Assembly: GCA_947685225.1 (NCBI GenBank)
Contig: CANTUV010000024.1
Location: 14,216,001 to 14,280,000 of the forward strand
DNA from: Garcia nutans
Lineage: Eukaryota; Streptophyta; Magnoliopsida; Malpighiales; Euphorbiaceae
Direction: 5' to 3'
DNA length: 64,000 nucleotides
Made by a program: the position numbers and the translations under genes. The notes under the pieces are model-generated. The model saw nothing but the letters and a program-made list of their open reading frames with translations, had not been told where the DNA came from and ran no database searches. Position 1 is the stretch's first letter, and the number at the start of each line of letters is the position of its first letter. This document shows, piece after piece, positions 22,430-34,073 of the stretch.

Positions 22430-22577
22430 CCACCCCTTTCTATTTTCCTAGTCAGTCCGAGTGGCGACTCTATTTTCTTTGGGTTTAGGCCTGTGTTCTC
22501 TAAGGCCCCGAGCCTAACAGTGCTGAAGTCGCAAGAACCATTCCACATGGAAGTGGGAGCAAAAATCCCCACTCACA

Positions 22578-23597
22578 AGGTCAATCCATCCAAATAGGAA
22601 AAATTCCTTATTGATACTTTCCTACATATTAGGAAAACTAAGTCAGGACTCATTCTTCTCTCCTCACAAATCACTCAAATTGCAAAGTATGTTGGTGCAC
22701 TTACACCATCAAACAAAGCAACTCTCTCCAATCACCTAGATCCCACCAAAAAATCCATAAATATAGGTTATCTCAAACATGCCAAATGTATTAGTGATGA
22801 TGATGGGAACTATGTCTATCTACTAGGAGCACTAGGTGCCAGGGCTCAACAAAGGAAAAGACCTAGGATTGTAGAGGAAGGTGAGGAGACTTTCCAAATG
22901 GAATCCCTAGAACCCCAACTCCTAGACCTCAATCCTCCATCCTTCAAATTCTTCAAGACATCCAAGGACAAATGAGCTCACAAAGCTCAATGATAGATAA
23001 GATCACTAGTGACATCTCTCATCTTCATATTGACATTCAATCCATCCAAGAAGCATTAGGTTTAGCAAAATGCTTTGAAGATGAACCTAGCTTGTCACCC
23101 TCTATCCATGGCTCCTATCTTCAAGAAGAAGAAGGAGAAGCTGCTGCCTCTCAACTAAGAGAAGGAGATCATGGAGAAGAGGAACATGATTTCATGGAGG
23201 GAGATGAAGAAGAAGAAGAGGATGAAGGAAGTGATAATGATGACTAAAATGATGTTTCTTTTAGATTTCTCTATTTTGTTTTTGTACTTTTGATTTTCTA
23301 TCTAATGAAATTATTATTGAATTTTGCTTTATTGTCATTCAATGCATTTCAATTACTCTTCAAATTATTATTTATGTTTCCTTTACTTTTGCCTTTATCA
23401 AAGGGGAAGAACACTTAAAATTTAAAAGAAAACTTAAAAACTTGAGTGCAAGAGAATAATAGTGCACTGATTAAATTTGAATAAGAAAGTTAAACATAGC
23501 ATTCATTAAGGGGGAGCATATTAATCATTTGTTATACACTTTTAAAGTTTTTAAAGTTTTAAATTCAATTCAATTGCCAAAGTCAAAAAGGGGAGAT
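22578..23597 (+). mobile_element. 3' internal fragment of a copia/SIRE element (E1)
   Basis: It is nearly the same sequence as 31057-32064 of the neighbouring copia element, from AGGTCAATCC to the polypurine tract AAAAAGGGGAGA before the LTR. It includes the C-terminal part of the extra ORF, with small frame breaks near 22,600 and 22,905, then an open frame 22972-23247 ending in an acidic tail (EEEEEDEGSDNDD). Its left side is cut by the LTR of Tat element C. Confidence 0.8.
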
Positions 23598-24835
23598 TAT
23601 TAACCAAACCCTCCTATTTTTTATCTTAGGCAATCAAATTAAATTTACCTAAAACTTGCACCAAGTTTCATTTTGCAGGAAGTTAATTCTTTTAAAGAAA
23701 TATAAAAAGTTCAATCAGACCAATCAGAAATCTCACCGAACCAATGATAACTGAATGAGCTCAAAAGACACAGAAGGTTTCACTGTGGAGAGTACTCCCA
23801 AAATCTCACCATACCGTGTGAAGTTCGACCGTACCATGTGTACTACTGACCGGACCATGGATGACCAAAAGAGGCATATCACACAGAAGGATTCATGCTA
23901 AGAAGTACTCTCATTTCTTCAGAGTATCACATTAGTCCAACCAGACTAAGAAAAAATTCGACAGGACCTTACAAGCCAATTTTCCCTCAAAACATCCAGT
24001 AGGTTTCCCGGTTGAAGGTACGCCTAAGAATTGAATGGACCAAGTAAAGTCTGAGCAGACCTGATGCAAGCCCAATCGGACTATTTAAATATTACTCAAG
24101 TCAAAAGCCATTGCATCTCCACTCAATAAGTGGAAGCTACGTGGACCAGCCATTGGAAGAGCATTAAGCAAAAATTCAATTACTCTAACCGGACCATGCC
24201 TTATTCCTACCGGACCACTATACTTTTGGCAGACCATGAAGATTCCGACCATGAAATTGCTTTGGCAGAGAAATTAGTGGAAGACAAGAATCAAATATTT
24301 TGGCCCCAACTTCAAACGGCTAATTCTTGGCTTGAAGGCTATAAATACCTTATGTAACTTCATCATTAAGAAGTTTTTTGATTGTAATAGCCTCATTGAA
24401 CATCTTTCTTTCTTTTGTATCAAAATCAACCTTTGTATTAATTGAGTATTGAATGTGAGCATTAAACATCATCTTAAGTTTGAGTGTGAGCTTGGAAACA
24501 CTTAGGTTGTGAGAGTAAGCCTGGGAAAACTCTTGTAAGGGTTGTGAGAAAGTGATCTCAAACCATTGTGAGTAGTTTGGTAAGAGCTAGAAAAAAACAC
24601 CAAGCTAGAGTTAAGCTTGTAAAAACTCAAAGCTAGTGGAACCTTAACAAGTTGTTAAGGAAGTGGATGTAGGATTAAGGTAAATCCGAACCACTATAAA
24701 TCTTGTGTTCCATCTTCTACTTAATCTTCTTTTACACTCTCCATACTTTCTTTTTATTCTTTCAATTTTTGAATTGATCATCATTTCTTAAGACCAACCA
24801 ATTCACCGCCTCTTGGTTGCTATCTTGGGACAATA
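23598..24835 (+). repeat. Copia LTR between E1 and E2
   Basis: It starts TATTAACC (for TGTTAAC) and ends GGGACAATA (for GGGACAACA). It carries many variants of CCGACCGGACC between 23,715 and 24,260. A GGCTATAAATACC box is at about 24,338-24,351. Downstream is the phrase TTTGAGTGTGAGCTTGGAAA. It serves as 3' LTR of E1 and 5' LTR of E2. Confidence 0.85.
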
Positions 24836-24837
24836 AT

Positions 24838-24849
24838 TAGTATCAGACC
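24838..24849 (+). promoter_or_regulatory. Primer-binding site of E2 (degenerate, tRNA-iMet)
   Basis: TAGTATCAGACC compared with the canonical TGGTATCAGAGC seen in the Tekay element at 36653; two changes. Confidence 0.7.
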
Positions 24850-24889
24850 TTGTCAATTTTTTAAACTTAATTATGAAATTTGATCCAAA

Positions 24890-26737
24890 ATGGCAACCTC
24901 TTCTTCATCCTCTCATGGAAACCTCAACTCTCTTCTTAGAACATACTTTGATGGAATTGATTATTCCTATTGGAAACATAAAATGTTTTTGTTTCTAGAT
25001 AGTGAGGGAATAAAGCTTTGGGACTATGTTGAAAGTGAGTGGAAGCCTCCTACTCATGAAGTTAAGGGTATCCAAGTTCCTCTTCCCAAGTCACAATGGT
25101 CAAATGCCAACACAAAAGATAGATTCAAAAACCATAGGGCAACCTTCATCTTGTTGAATTCTATCTCAAGAGAAGAAGGTGGGAGAGTCCAATATCTCAC
25201 TTGTGCTTATTGCATTTGAAAAACTCTTGAGAACTATCACGAGGGTACTACCCAAATGAGGCTCACCAAGAAGCAAATGTACATACATGAGTATGAGCTA
25301 TTCAAGATGAAGCCCAATGAAAATGTTACCGACATAACAAATTGATTACTTGCCATCGTCAATCAATTGAAGAAATATGGAAAGATATATGATCAATATG
25401 AAGTCAGTGGCAAAATCTTGAGAGCACTTACAGGCAAGAAGAACTTTGAGTCTAAGGTTTCTTCTATTGAAGAGGCTCATGATCTAAGTTCTTTGAGAAC
25501 CGATGAACTTGTCAGAAAACTACTCACCTTCGAATTGCACACCGAAAAAGATGAAGAACAAAGTGAGAAGGATAAAAGGAAAATAATAGCTCTCAAAGCA
25601 ATCAAAGAAGTTAAGAGCTCAAGTAATGAAGATAGTGATGATGAAGAAGAAATGGCAATATTTTCTAAAAAGATGAATGATTGGAAGAGAAAGAGAAGAT
25701 TGCAAACTAACAAAGGTACACTTTCTAAAACTTCCTTCAAAGATAAGAAAAATGAAGTAAAATCTTATGAATGTGGCAAATCTGGGCATATCAAGTTGGA
25801 TTCCTTCAAATTGAAGAACAAAAAAAGTGGGATAAAGAAATCACTCAAAGCTACATGGGATGACTCTTCCTCAAGTGAAGAAGAAGAAGAAGAAGTGGAA
25901 GAAATTGCTAATCTATGTCTCATAGCTATTGAGAATGAAAAAGATTCCAATGAGGTAGGTACTTAGCCCTTGAATTTAATTGAATACAATGATAATGCTT
26001 TAGATGAAAATGATATGATTGAACATATGAATCTTAGGATAGAAAAATATTTTTCTAAGTTGAAATTTTATAAGGATAAATGTTCTAAGCTAGAAAAAGA
26101 CTTTGTAAGTTTAAAAAATTCTACCCTAGAATTAAAGACCTTAAATGAACAATTATTGAAATCACTTGATGAAATAAACAAAGATTCACATAGTTTAGAA
26201 AATGTGATCAAGGAAAATGAAAATTTGAAACATGGGCTAAAGGAACTTAAAGAATCAATTTCAAAATTTCATAAAGGAAAAGAAGCATTAGATACGTTAA
26301 TTGATAATCAAAGATCACCTTCCTTGAAACATGGTTTAGGGTTCAATAGATCATCAAATACCCCATCTTGAGCACCCATATTTGTAAAAGCATCTACAAC
26401 TCAAACCTCTAGTGCTGAAGTTATAAAGAACACCAATGCACAAACTAAGCCTAAAAATCCTAAAAGGATTGCTTTGGGTACACAAAATTCTAGAATTAAG
26501 GTTCCAAGAGCAAATCATGTATTCATGTACACTAGACATGAACACAAACACAAAATCACGCAAAAGCCTACTCATATTTGTAATTGTGTGTATAATTCAT
26601 TGACTTTCAATAAAAAAGTGCATAAGTATATAACATTATATCAATGCACATATTGTATGAAATTTGGGCATAAGAGCACATTTTTCTATATTAGGAAGAC
26701 TCATCTCAAGTTAGAGGATCCTTCTACTACTAACCCC
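24890..26737 (+). pseudogene. Copia gag pseudogene of E2
   Basis: Starts MATSSSSSHGNLNSLLRTYF. The N-terminal capsid region includes DGIDYSYWKHKMFLFL, the usual copia gag opening (UBN2-like). In-frame stops occur at 25217, about 25343, 25964, 26369 and 26738, but the frame is otherwise continuous. The first zinc knuckle reads CGKSGHIKLDS, so the last cysteine has become serine and the first is also affected. A second, CTYCMKFGHKSTFF, has lost its final cysteine. A long charged, helical segment (26000-26330, coiled-coil-like, rich in K, E and L) lies between them. An acidic Ser/Glu run (SSSSEEEEEEVEE) precedes the first stop in the middle. Confidence 0.85.
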
Positions 26738-26833
26738 TAAGGACCCAACTTCAATTGGGTACCTAAAAGAAGATAAACACTATTGCTTTTATAGGTATGT
26801 TTAAAATCTACTATCAATGAGAGTTCTTAGTTT

Positions 26834-29824
26834 ATGGATAGTAAATGCTCAAGGCATATGATGGGAAATGCAAAGCTTTTTACAACACTCACTTATAAGC
26901 ATGGAGGTAATGTTACTTTTGGAAATAATGCTAAATGTAAAATTATTGGCATTGGCTCCATTGGCATGCTTGGTGAAAATTTGATTGAAAATGTTTGGCT
27001 TGTTGATGGGTTAAAACACAATTTGCTTAGTGTGAGTCAATTGTGTGATAAAGGATATAATGTAAATTTTGATTCCAAAGGATGCAAAGTTACAAATTCA
27101 AATGGTGAAATTGCATTCAAAGGAATTAAAATTAGTAACATATATAAAATTGACATAAATTCCAATAATGCATTTGAATGTTTGATCTCTATTAATGATA
27201 ATGCTTGGTTGTGGCATAGAAGACTAGGACATGCTAGTATGGATCATTTGCAATGCTTTAATAAAGAAGAGCTAGTTGATGGTATTCCCAAAATTAAATT
27301 TAACAAAGATAAAACATTTGAACCTTGTCTATTTGGTAAGCAACATAAAAGCTCATTTAAATCTAAAAATGTTGAAAGTACATCTAGACCTTTGAAACTT
27401 ATTCATTTAGATTTGTTTGGACCTAATAAAGTTGCTAGCCTAGGTGGAAAGCTTTATGCATTTGTACTTGTAGATGACTACTCAAGGTTTACATGGGTAA
27501 ATTTCTTACCTCAAAAGAAAGAAACTTTTAACCATTTTAAAATATTTGCAAAAAGAGTTCAAAATGAAAAATGCTATGTGATCACATCTATTAGAAGTGA
27601 TCATGACAAAGAATTTGAAAATGTAAATTTTGAAAACTTTTGCAATGAACTTGGTATTTCACATAACTTTTTAGCCCCTAGAACACCACAACAAATGGTG
27701 TGATTGAAAGAAAAAATATAACCTTAATTGAAATGGCTAGGACAAAGCTCAATGAGTATGAACTACCATCTTATTTTTGGGAGGAAGCGGTTAATACTGC
27801 TTGTTACATCTCAAATCGTGTCTATAAAAGACCTTTGATAAACAAAACTTCTTATGAGCTATGGAATGGAAGAACACCTAGAATTTCATACCTTAGAGTA
27901 TTTGGATGCAAACGCTTTATATTAAATACCAAGGATAATCATGAAAAATTTTCATCCAAATCGGATGAATGCATATTTTTAGGATATTCATCATTTAGCA
28001 AAGCATATAGAGTATTTAATAAAAGAATTCTAGTAGTTAAAGAGTCAATGCATGTTGTCTTTGATGAATCTTCTAAACTTGTTCAAAGGAAAGGTAGTGT
28101 TCTTGATGATTTTGTAGGTATACTTGAATAAATTGATACTTCAAAGGATAATCATGGTGAACACGATAAGAAGACTCAAGAGCTACCTAAGGATTGGCAA
28201 TATAAGAAGGATCATCCAAAAGAACTCATCATTAGGGAAACATCTAAGGGAGTAACTACTAGATCCAAACTTAAACACTTAGATGTTAATTTTTCCTTTG
28301 TTTCTCAAATTTAGCCAAGGACAATCGATAAGGCTCTTAGTGATGAATGTTGGGTGATTGCTATGCAAGATGAACTCAACCAATTTGAGAGAAATAATAT
28401 ATGGGAACTTGTTCCTAGACCTAAGGATCATCCAATTATTCGATGTAAATGGGTATATAGGAACAAGCTTGATAAAAATGGTCTCATCACTAGAAATACA
28501 GCTAAATTGGTAGCCAAAGGGTATAACCAAGCGGAAGGCATAGACTATGATGAGACATTTGTCGCCGTTGCTAGATTAGAAGCTATTAGGATACTTCTTG
28601 CATTTGCATGTCACATGAATTTTAAACTTTTTCAAATGAATGTTAAAAGTGCATTTCTAAATGGATTTATCAATGAAGAAGTTTATGTTGACAACCTCCT
28701 GATTTTGAAGATTATAAATTTCCAAACCATGTTTTTAAACTTACAAAAGCTCTATATGGATTGAAACAAGCTCCAAGAGCTTGGTACGATAGACTTAGTG
28801 TGTATTTTCTTGAAAATAATTTTTGAAAAGGTAAAGTTGACACAACTCTTTTTGTTAAAAGAATAGACATAATATATTAATTGTGAAAATTTATGTTGAT
28901 GACATTATTTTTGGTGCTACTAATGAATCCTTGTGCAAAGAATTTACTTCTTGTATGGCTAAGGAATTTGAAATGAGCATGATGGGTGAACTCAAATTCT
29001 TCCTTGGACTACAAATCAAGAAATACAAAAATGGAATCTTCATTAATCAATCCAAATACACGAAGGAACTCCTCAAGCAAAACTCCCATGAGTACATCTC
29101 TAAAGCTTGACAAGAATGAAAGTGGTAAGGTAGTAGATGAGAAGAAATATCGAGGTATTATCGGATCCTTACTTTACTTAACTGCATCTAGACCCGATAT
29201 AATGTATAGTGTTTATTTGTGTGCTAGATTTCAATCATGCCCTAGGGAATCTCATTTGAATACTACTAACAAAATTTGAAATACTTGAATGGCACATTGC
29301 ATCTAGTTTGATATCCTAGGAATAAATCATTCGACATATTAGGTTTCTCAAATGCCGATTTTGCCGGTAGTCTTATGGATAGAAAGAGTACGATCGAGGC
29401 ATGTCATTTTCTTGATGAATGTCTAGTTTCTTGGTTTAGCAAGAAATATGTGTCAGTTGCTCTATCTACCGTGGAGGCCGAATATGTTGCTGCATGTTTT
29501 TGTTGTACTCAAGTTCTTTGGATGAAACAACAATTATTTGACTATGGAAAAATATTTGAACACATCCCCATTAAGTCTGATAACACTAGTGCCATAAACT
29601 TATCCAAAAATCCAATTCAACATTATAGGTCAAAACATATAGACATTAGGCATCACTTCTTAAGAGACAATGTCCAAAACCAAAATGTGGTCTTAGAGTT
29701 CATTGATATACAAAACTAACTTGCTGACATATTCACCAAAGCCCTAAATGAAGAAAGGATGAACTTCATAAAACAACACTTAGGAATGATGGAAGCACAA
29801 TTTCATAAGCTCAAAACAACTTGA
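26834..29824 (+). pseudogene. Copia pol pseudogene of E2 (protease, integrase, RT, RNase H)
   Basis: The protease site reads MDSKCSRHMMG, where DSG is expected, so the catalytic triad is damaged. Integrase: HHCC region with WLWHRRLGHASMDHL and PCLFGKQHKSSF (its first cysteine pair altered), then core Asp in LIHLDLFGP, Asp in SDHDKEFEN and Glu in VIERKN. A 1-nt loss near 27,693 shifts the frame just before that glutamate. Reverse transcriptase: RCKWVYRNKLDKNG, LVAKGYNQAEGIDYDETF, then a second 1-nt loss near 28,690, and the catalytic YVDDIIFGA near 28,890. RNase H: LSTVEAEYVAA and KSDNTSAINLSKNP, ending in HKLKTT. Stops lie at 28131, 28314 and several later points. No single product could be made. 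Confidence 0.9.
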
Positions 29825-30388
29825 AAATCTACTTTACCTGATCCAAATTTCAAATCATTATCTATTTTTGATCAAATATTTGTACCTTTATCTTTAAAAA
29901 TATCCTTTGCTTTGAAAAATTTTGATTTTTGATTGTTTCCCGATCGGGCCAACATTAAGTCTGACCGCACTTATTAAAAACTCTTGATTTCAATTTTTCT
30001 GCAAAAGTATGACCATACTTTTTATGGTATGACTAGATTTTTTTCAAAATTTTATGACCATTATTCCTAAAAGCTTAATTTCGTTCGGTTCTTACATAGT
30101 CCGACCATACTTTTTAAATTTTTTAAAAACCACCACCAGACTTTTAGAAGTTCGACCGGACTTTTCCTCTGCATTTAAAAATTTCTAGCCGTTGGAACTC
30201 AATCAAAATGTGCACATTTTGTCTCCAACAGCTATAAATAGCTAGTTTCCATCCAAAACACTATAAATACACCCCCAATATCAATTTTTACACTCTCTTA
30301 TCTAATTCTAAACACTTAAATACTAAAAACACTCAAATTTACTTGAATCAAACCCTCCTCTTCATCTACTTTTCTCTTGAACTAAACA
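29825..30388 (+). mobile_element. Spacer between pol and the extra ORF of E2
   Basis: AT-rich, no ORF. It contains the same CCGACC/GACCGGAC words as the LTR (29,940-30,160) and GCTATAAATAGC at about 30,230. That could be a TATA box giving a subgenomic message for the ORF at 30389, as in the LTR where GGCTATAAATACC recurs. This is inference. Confidence 0.45.
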
Positions 30389-31724
30389 ATGACACCTAAA
30401 GAATACAAGAAGAAGGCCTCTAGAATTGAAAAAGGGAAGGGAGTTTCTGCCCCTTCTCAACAAGAGGAAGCTCCTAGAAGAAGCCACAAGATAAGGTTCA
30501 AAGATGAAAAAGAAAGACTGAGGTATGCTATCCTAAAAGATAAACCCATAGAATCAAATTGTCTCTTCTCATCCCTCACTCTAGAGTCATTAGGAATTGA
30601 GAATGACATTAGGGTTGTCTTAGAATCTCGGGGTGGAAAAATTCATGTTCTTGGAGTAAAATGACCTCGGTTAGGAATCCTTGACAAAGGAATTCCTAAC
30701 AACCTTGGTTGTTAGTAAAAAGAGCACAAATCCCTTATGTTATTATGGTGTTTTCTTTAGATTATTCAACCAAGAATATGGCCTTACCCTAGAAGATTTC
30801 TCATCCATTTAGGGCTTTCAAATTGAAGGCATCTCTCTAATCTCTACCTCTCCCCTAACTCCTAAAGTTTAACTAGAATTTTGGAAAGAAATTTCCATTG
30901 AAACCTCTCTCCATAAATAATCCAATGCCAAGAACCTTAGAACCCTCACTTATTGGATGTTGCGTAGGATTGTTACCTATACAATTAGTGCTAAGGGTGA
31001 GGGCAATGAGAAAGTCACCCAAAAGGACTTACTCTTCCTCTTTTGCTTGATTAGAGGTCAATCCACCCAAATGAGAAAATTCCTTATTGACACTTTCCTA
31101 CATATTAGAAAAACTAAGTCAAGACTCATCCTTCTCTCCTCACAAATCACTCAAATTGCAAAGTATGTTAGTGCACTTACACCATCAAACAAAGCAACCC
31201 TCTCCAACCCTCTAGATCCCAACAAAAAATCCATAAATATAGGCTATCTCAAACATGCCAAATGTATTAGGAATGATGATGGGAACTATATCTATCTACT
31301 AGCAGCACTACATGCTAGGGCTCAACAAAGGAAAAGACCCAGGATTGTAGAGGAAGGTGAGGAGACATTCCAAATGGAATTCCCTAGAACCCCAACTCCT
31401 AGACCTCAATCGTCCATCCTTCAAATTCTTCAAGACATCCATGGACAAATGAGATCACAAAGCTTAAGGCTAGACAAGATCACTGGTGACATCTCTCATC
31501 TTCATCTTGACATTCAATCCATCTAAGAAGCATTAGGTTTACCAAAATGCTTTAAAGATGAACCTAGCTTGTCACCCTCTATCCATGGCTCCTATCCTCA
31601 CGAAGAAGAAGGAGAAGCTGTTGCCTCTCAACTAAGAGAAGGAGATCATGGAGAAGAGGAACATGAAGAAGAAGAGGGAGATGAAGAAGAAGAAGAGGAT
31701 GAAAGAAGTGATAATGATGACTAA
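30389..31724 (+). pseudogene. Extra ORF after pol of E2 (SIRE 'env-like' position), broken
   Basis: Starts MTPKEYKKKASRIEKGKG and runs 91 codons to a stop at 30662. After a region full of stops (30665-30950) another frame is open (30957-31526), then continues past a TAA to an acidic end EEEEEDERSDNDD at 31724. The middle part (VTQKDLLFLFCLIRGQ and similar) resembles the domain often labelled 'putative plant transposon protein' in plant annotation; that label is from memory and needs a profile search. I see no signal peptide or hydrophobic transmembrane helix, so a true envelope is not supported. Fragment E1 keeps the C-terminal half. Confidence 0.65.
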
Positions 31725-32064
31725 AATGATGTTTCTTTTAGATTTCTCTATTTTGTTTTTCTACTTTTGATTTTCTATCTAATGAAATTATTATTGAATT
31801 TTGCTTAATTGTCATTCAATGCATTTCAATTACTCTTTATGTTTCCTTTACTTTTGCCTTTGTCAAAATAGGAGAACACTTAAAATTGAAAAATAAAACT
31901 TAAACACTTGAATGCAAGAGAATAATAGTGCAAAAATTACATTTGAATAAGAAAGATAAACATAGCATTCATTAAGGAGGAGCATATTAAGCAATTGTTA
32001 TACACTTTTAAAGTTTTTTATGTTTTAAATTCAATTTAATTGTCAAAGTCAAAAAGGGGGAGAT
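31725..32064 (+). promoter_or_regulatory. 3' UTR and polypurine tract of E2
   Basis: Untranslated sequence ending in AAAAAGGGGGAGAT directly before the LTR start TGTTAACA. It has the same layout as E1 at 23247-23597. No other feature is seen. Confidence 0.7.
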
Positions 32065-33144
32065 TGTTAACAAAACTTCCTAATTTTTATCTTAGGCTTA
32101 AAAGACACAGAAGGTTTCACGATGGAAGTACTCCTAAAATCTCACCATACCGTGTGAAGTCTGACCATAACATGTGTACTACTGATCGAACCATGGATGA
32201 CCAAAAGAGGCATATCACACAAAAGGATTCATGGGTAGAAGTGCTCTCATTTCTTCAGAGTACCACATTAGTCCGACCGGATTGAGGAAAATTTTGACCA
32301 GACCTTACAAGCAAATTTTCCCTCAAAAATCCAGTAGGTTTTCCAGTTGAAGGTATGCCCAAGAATTGAACGGACCAAGTAAAGTCCGACCGGATCTGAT
32401 GCAAGCTCGACCAAACTATTAAATATTACTCAAGTCAGAAGCCATTGCATCTCCACTCAAAGCCATGTGGACCAACCGTTGGAAGAGCATTAAGTAGAAA
32501 TTCAATTACTCCAATCGGACCACTGTACTTCCGATTGGGCCATAAAGATTTTGATCATGAAATTGCTCTAGCAGAGAAATTAGTGGAAGCCAAGAATCAA
32601 ACATGTTGGCGCCAACTTCAAATGGCTAATTCTTACCTTGAAGGCTATAAATACCTTATGGAATTTCATCATTAAAAAGTTTTTTGAATGTAATAGCTTC
32701 CTTGAACATTTTTCTTTCTTTTGCATCAAAATCAACCTTTGTATTAATTGAGTGTTGGGTGTGAGCATTAAAAACCATCTTAAGTTTGAGTGTGAGCTTG
32801 GAAACACTTAGGTTGTGAGAGAAAGCCTAGAAAAACTCTTGTAAGGGTTGTGAGGAAGTGATCTCTTACCATTTTGAGTAATTTGGTGTGAGCTAGAAAA
32901 AAAAATACCAAGTTAGAGTTAAGCTTGTAAAAACTCAAAGCTAGTGGAACCTTAACAAGTTGTTAAGGAAGCGGATGTAGGATTAAGGTAAATCCGAACC
33001 ACTATAAATCTTGTGTTCCATCTTCTACTTAATCATCTTCTACACTCTCCATACTTTCTTTTTAATCTTTGAATTTTTTAATTGTTAATCATTTCTTAAG
33101 ACCAACCAATTCACCCCCCTCTTGGTTGCTATCTTGGGACAATA
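32065..33144 (+). repeat. 3' LTR of E2
   Basis: Collinear with 23598-24835 but lacking about 130 bp (the counterpart of about 23,631-23,761). It ends GGGACAATA like its partner, so that change predates their separation or was inherited. GGCTATAAATACC is at about 32,642. Confidence 0.85.
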
Positions 33145-34073
33145 GAATCGAAAATGCTTCATCTACTTGGGCATACTAGAGGCTAGTATCTTGCTCTGTA
33201 GGTAGGTATTCTGTACCTCTTCTACTTTAGGTTTAGACTAGGCCCTCTCTTTTTCCCTAGATTCAAATTCCTCATCACTGTCAATTGAGTCCCAAAACTC
33301 ATTCATGACATAAACATTTAATACTTCCTTGCTCATAATTGTCTTGAATCTACTAGATGGATTCCCCTCCTTCTTCATACTTTCCACACACATATCTTGA
33401 AAAAAGGATAAAACAAAATCTTCTTTTAGTCCTCCTCCTATCATGAAAGTTGTTGAAGGAGATACTCTTCCAAACTTAGGAAAAGGTTGTTCTTTGTGCT
33501 AGGTTTGTTAGGCTCAGGTAGCTTATCACTGTCAATAAGATCTTGAATCTCATATCTTAATCTAACACAATTGTCTATTTTATGTCCATGTGTTTGATGA
33601 ATTAATAAAATGCCTTGGTGTAAAAGTTTGGTGGAAGTTGATATTGCAAAGGTCGAGGGGCCAATGGTTATAATAGTCCTTTCTTCTGTAACTTATAAAA
33701 AACCCAGGACAGCGATTTCCCTAACTCTGAAAATTGCCTCCTATTCCCTTGACAAGTAGTTGCATTGACATCCATCGTTTTCTGTGTACTTTGACCACTA
33801 GATTAGCAATTTCCCTTCTCTTATTCCTTCTTATAGAAAAATGATTCTTCTCCCTTTCTCACTCTTTTATTTGCAAGCTAGCTTGGAGAAGATCTTTGAA
33901 ATCTATGATAGGAGTATGAGACAACCTTTCATGGAGGTTAGACAAGACACCTCTCACTATCATTCTAATCTGGTCATATTCATCATGCCTCTTTTTGAGA
34001 AGAGCAATCTTGTTTCTCCATCTTTTCACATAATCAACAAAATTCTCATTCTACTTTTGTCTGATAGTCTCTA
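33145..34073 (-). pseudogene. Antisense Tat gag (element D), 3' half
   Basis: On the minus strand this reads the second half of a Tat gag: NFVDYVKRW, IRMIVRGVL, DFKDLLQAS, EREKNHFS, then the linker and a tail with IGGGLKEDFVLSFFQD. Unlike B and F, the tail continues (FWDSIDSDEEFE, then MPK-stop-MKHF). This probably reflects the longer gag-protease junction of a more complete Tat element. Many stops and indels break it. It is cut at 33144 by the copia LTR and at 34073 by the Tekay element. The 5' part resumes at 44153. Confidence 0.8.

Larger units (their letters stand above)
18388..22577 (+). repeat. 3' LTR of Tat element C, interrupted by a solo LTR
   Basis: Left part 18388-20200, right part 22430-22577. 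Together they make a normal LTR of about 1.96 kb from TGTAGATCC to CTCACA. TATAAATA is at 18854-18861. Stem-loops: loop 1 GAGGTA/TACCTC (19775-19802), loop 2 GGATA/TATCC (19856-19885), loop 3 AGGCA/TGCCT (19925-19954), all perfectly paired in the outer arms. To the right lies copia internal sequence starting AGGTC, so C had inserted into a copia element. The matching left flank has not been found. Confidence 0.85.
23598..33144 (+). mobile_element. SIRE/Maximus-type Ty1-copia retrotransposon E2
   Basis: LTR 23598-24835, tRNA-iMet-like primer site, gag-pol in copia order (gag, protease, integrase, reverse transcriptase, RNase H), an extra ORF after pol, polypurine tract AAAAAGGGGGAGA (32052-32064) and LTR 32065-33144. 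Large size, the order of domains and the ORF after pol fit the SIRE lineage. It is full-length in layout, but all ORFs are broken. The left LTR is shared with fragment E1, so there is no clean left target site. The right flank GAATC lies in antisense Tat gag. Confidence 0.85.

Noticed and set aside
30389..31724. True viral envelope gene
   Set aside because: No signal peptide, hydrophobic membrane segment or cleavage site is visible; only the position after pol matches the 'env-like' label.
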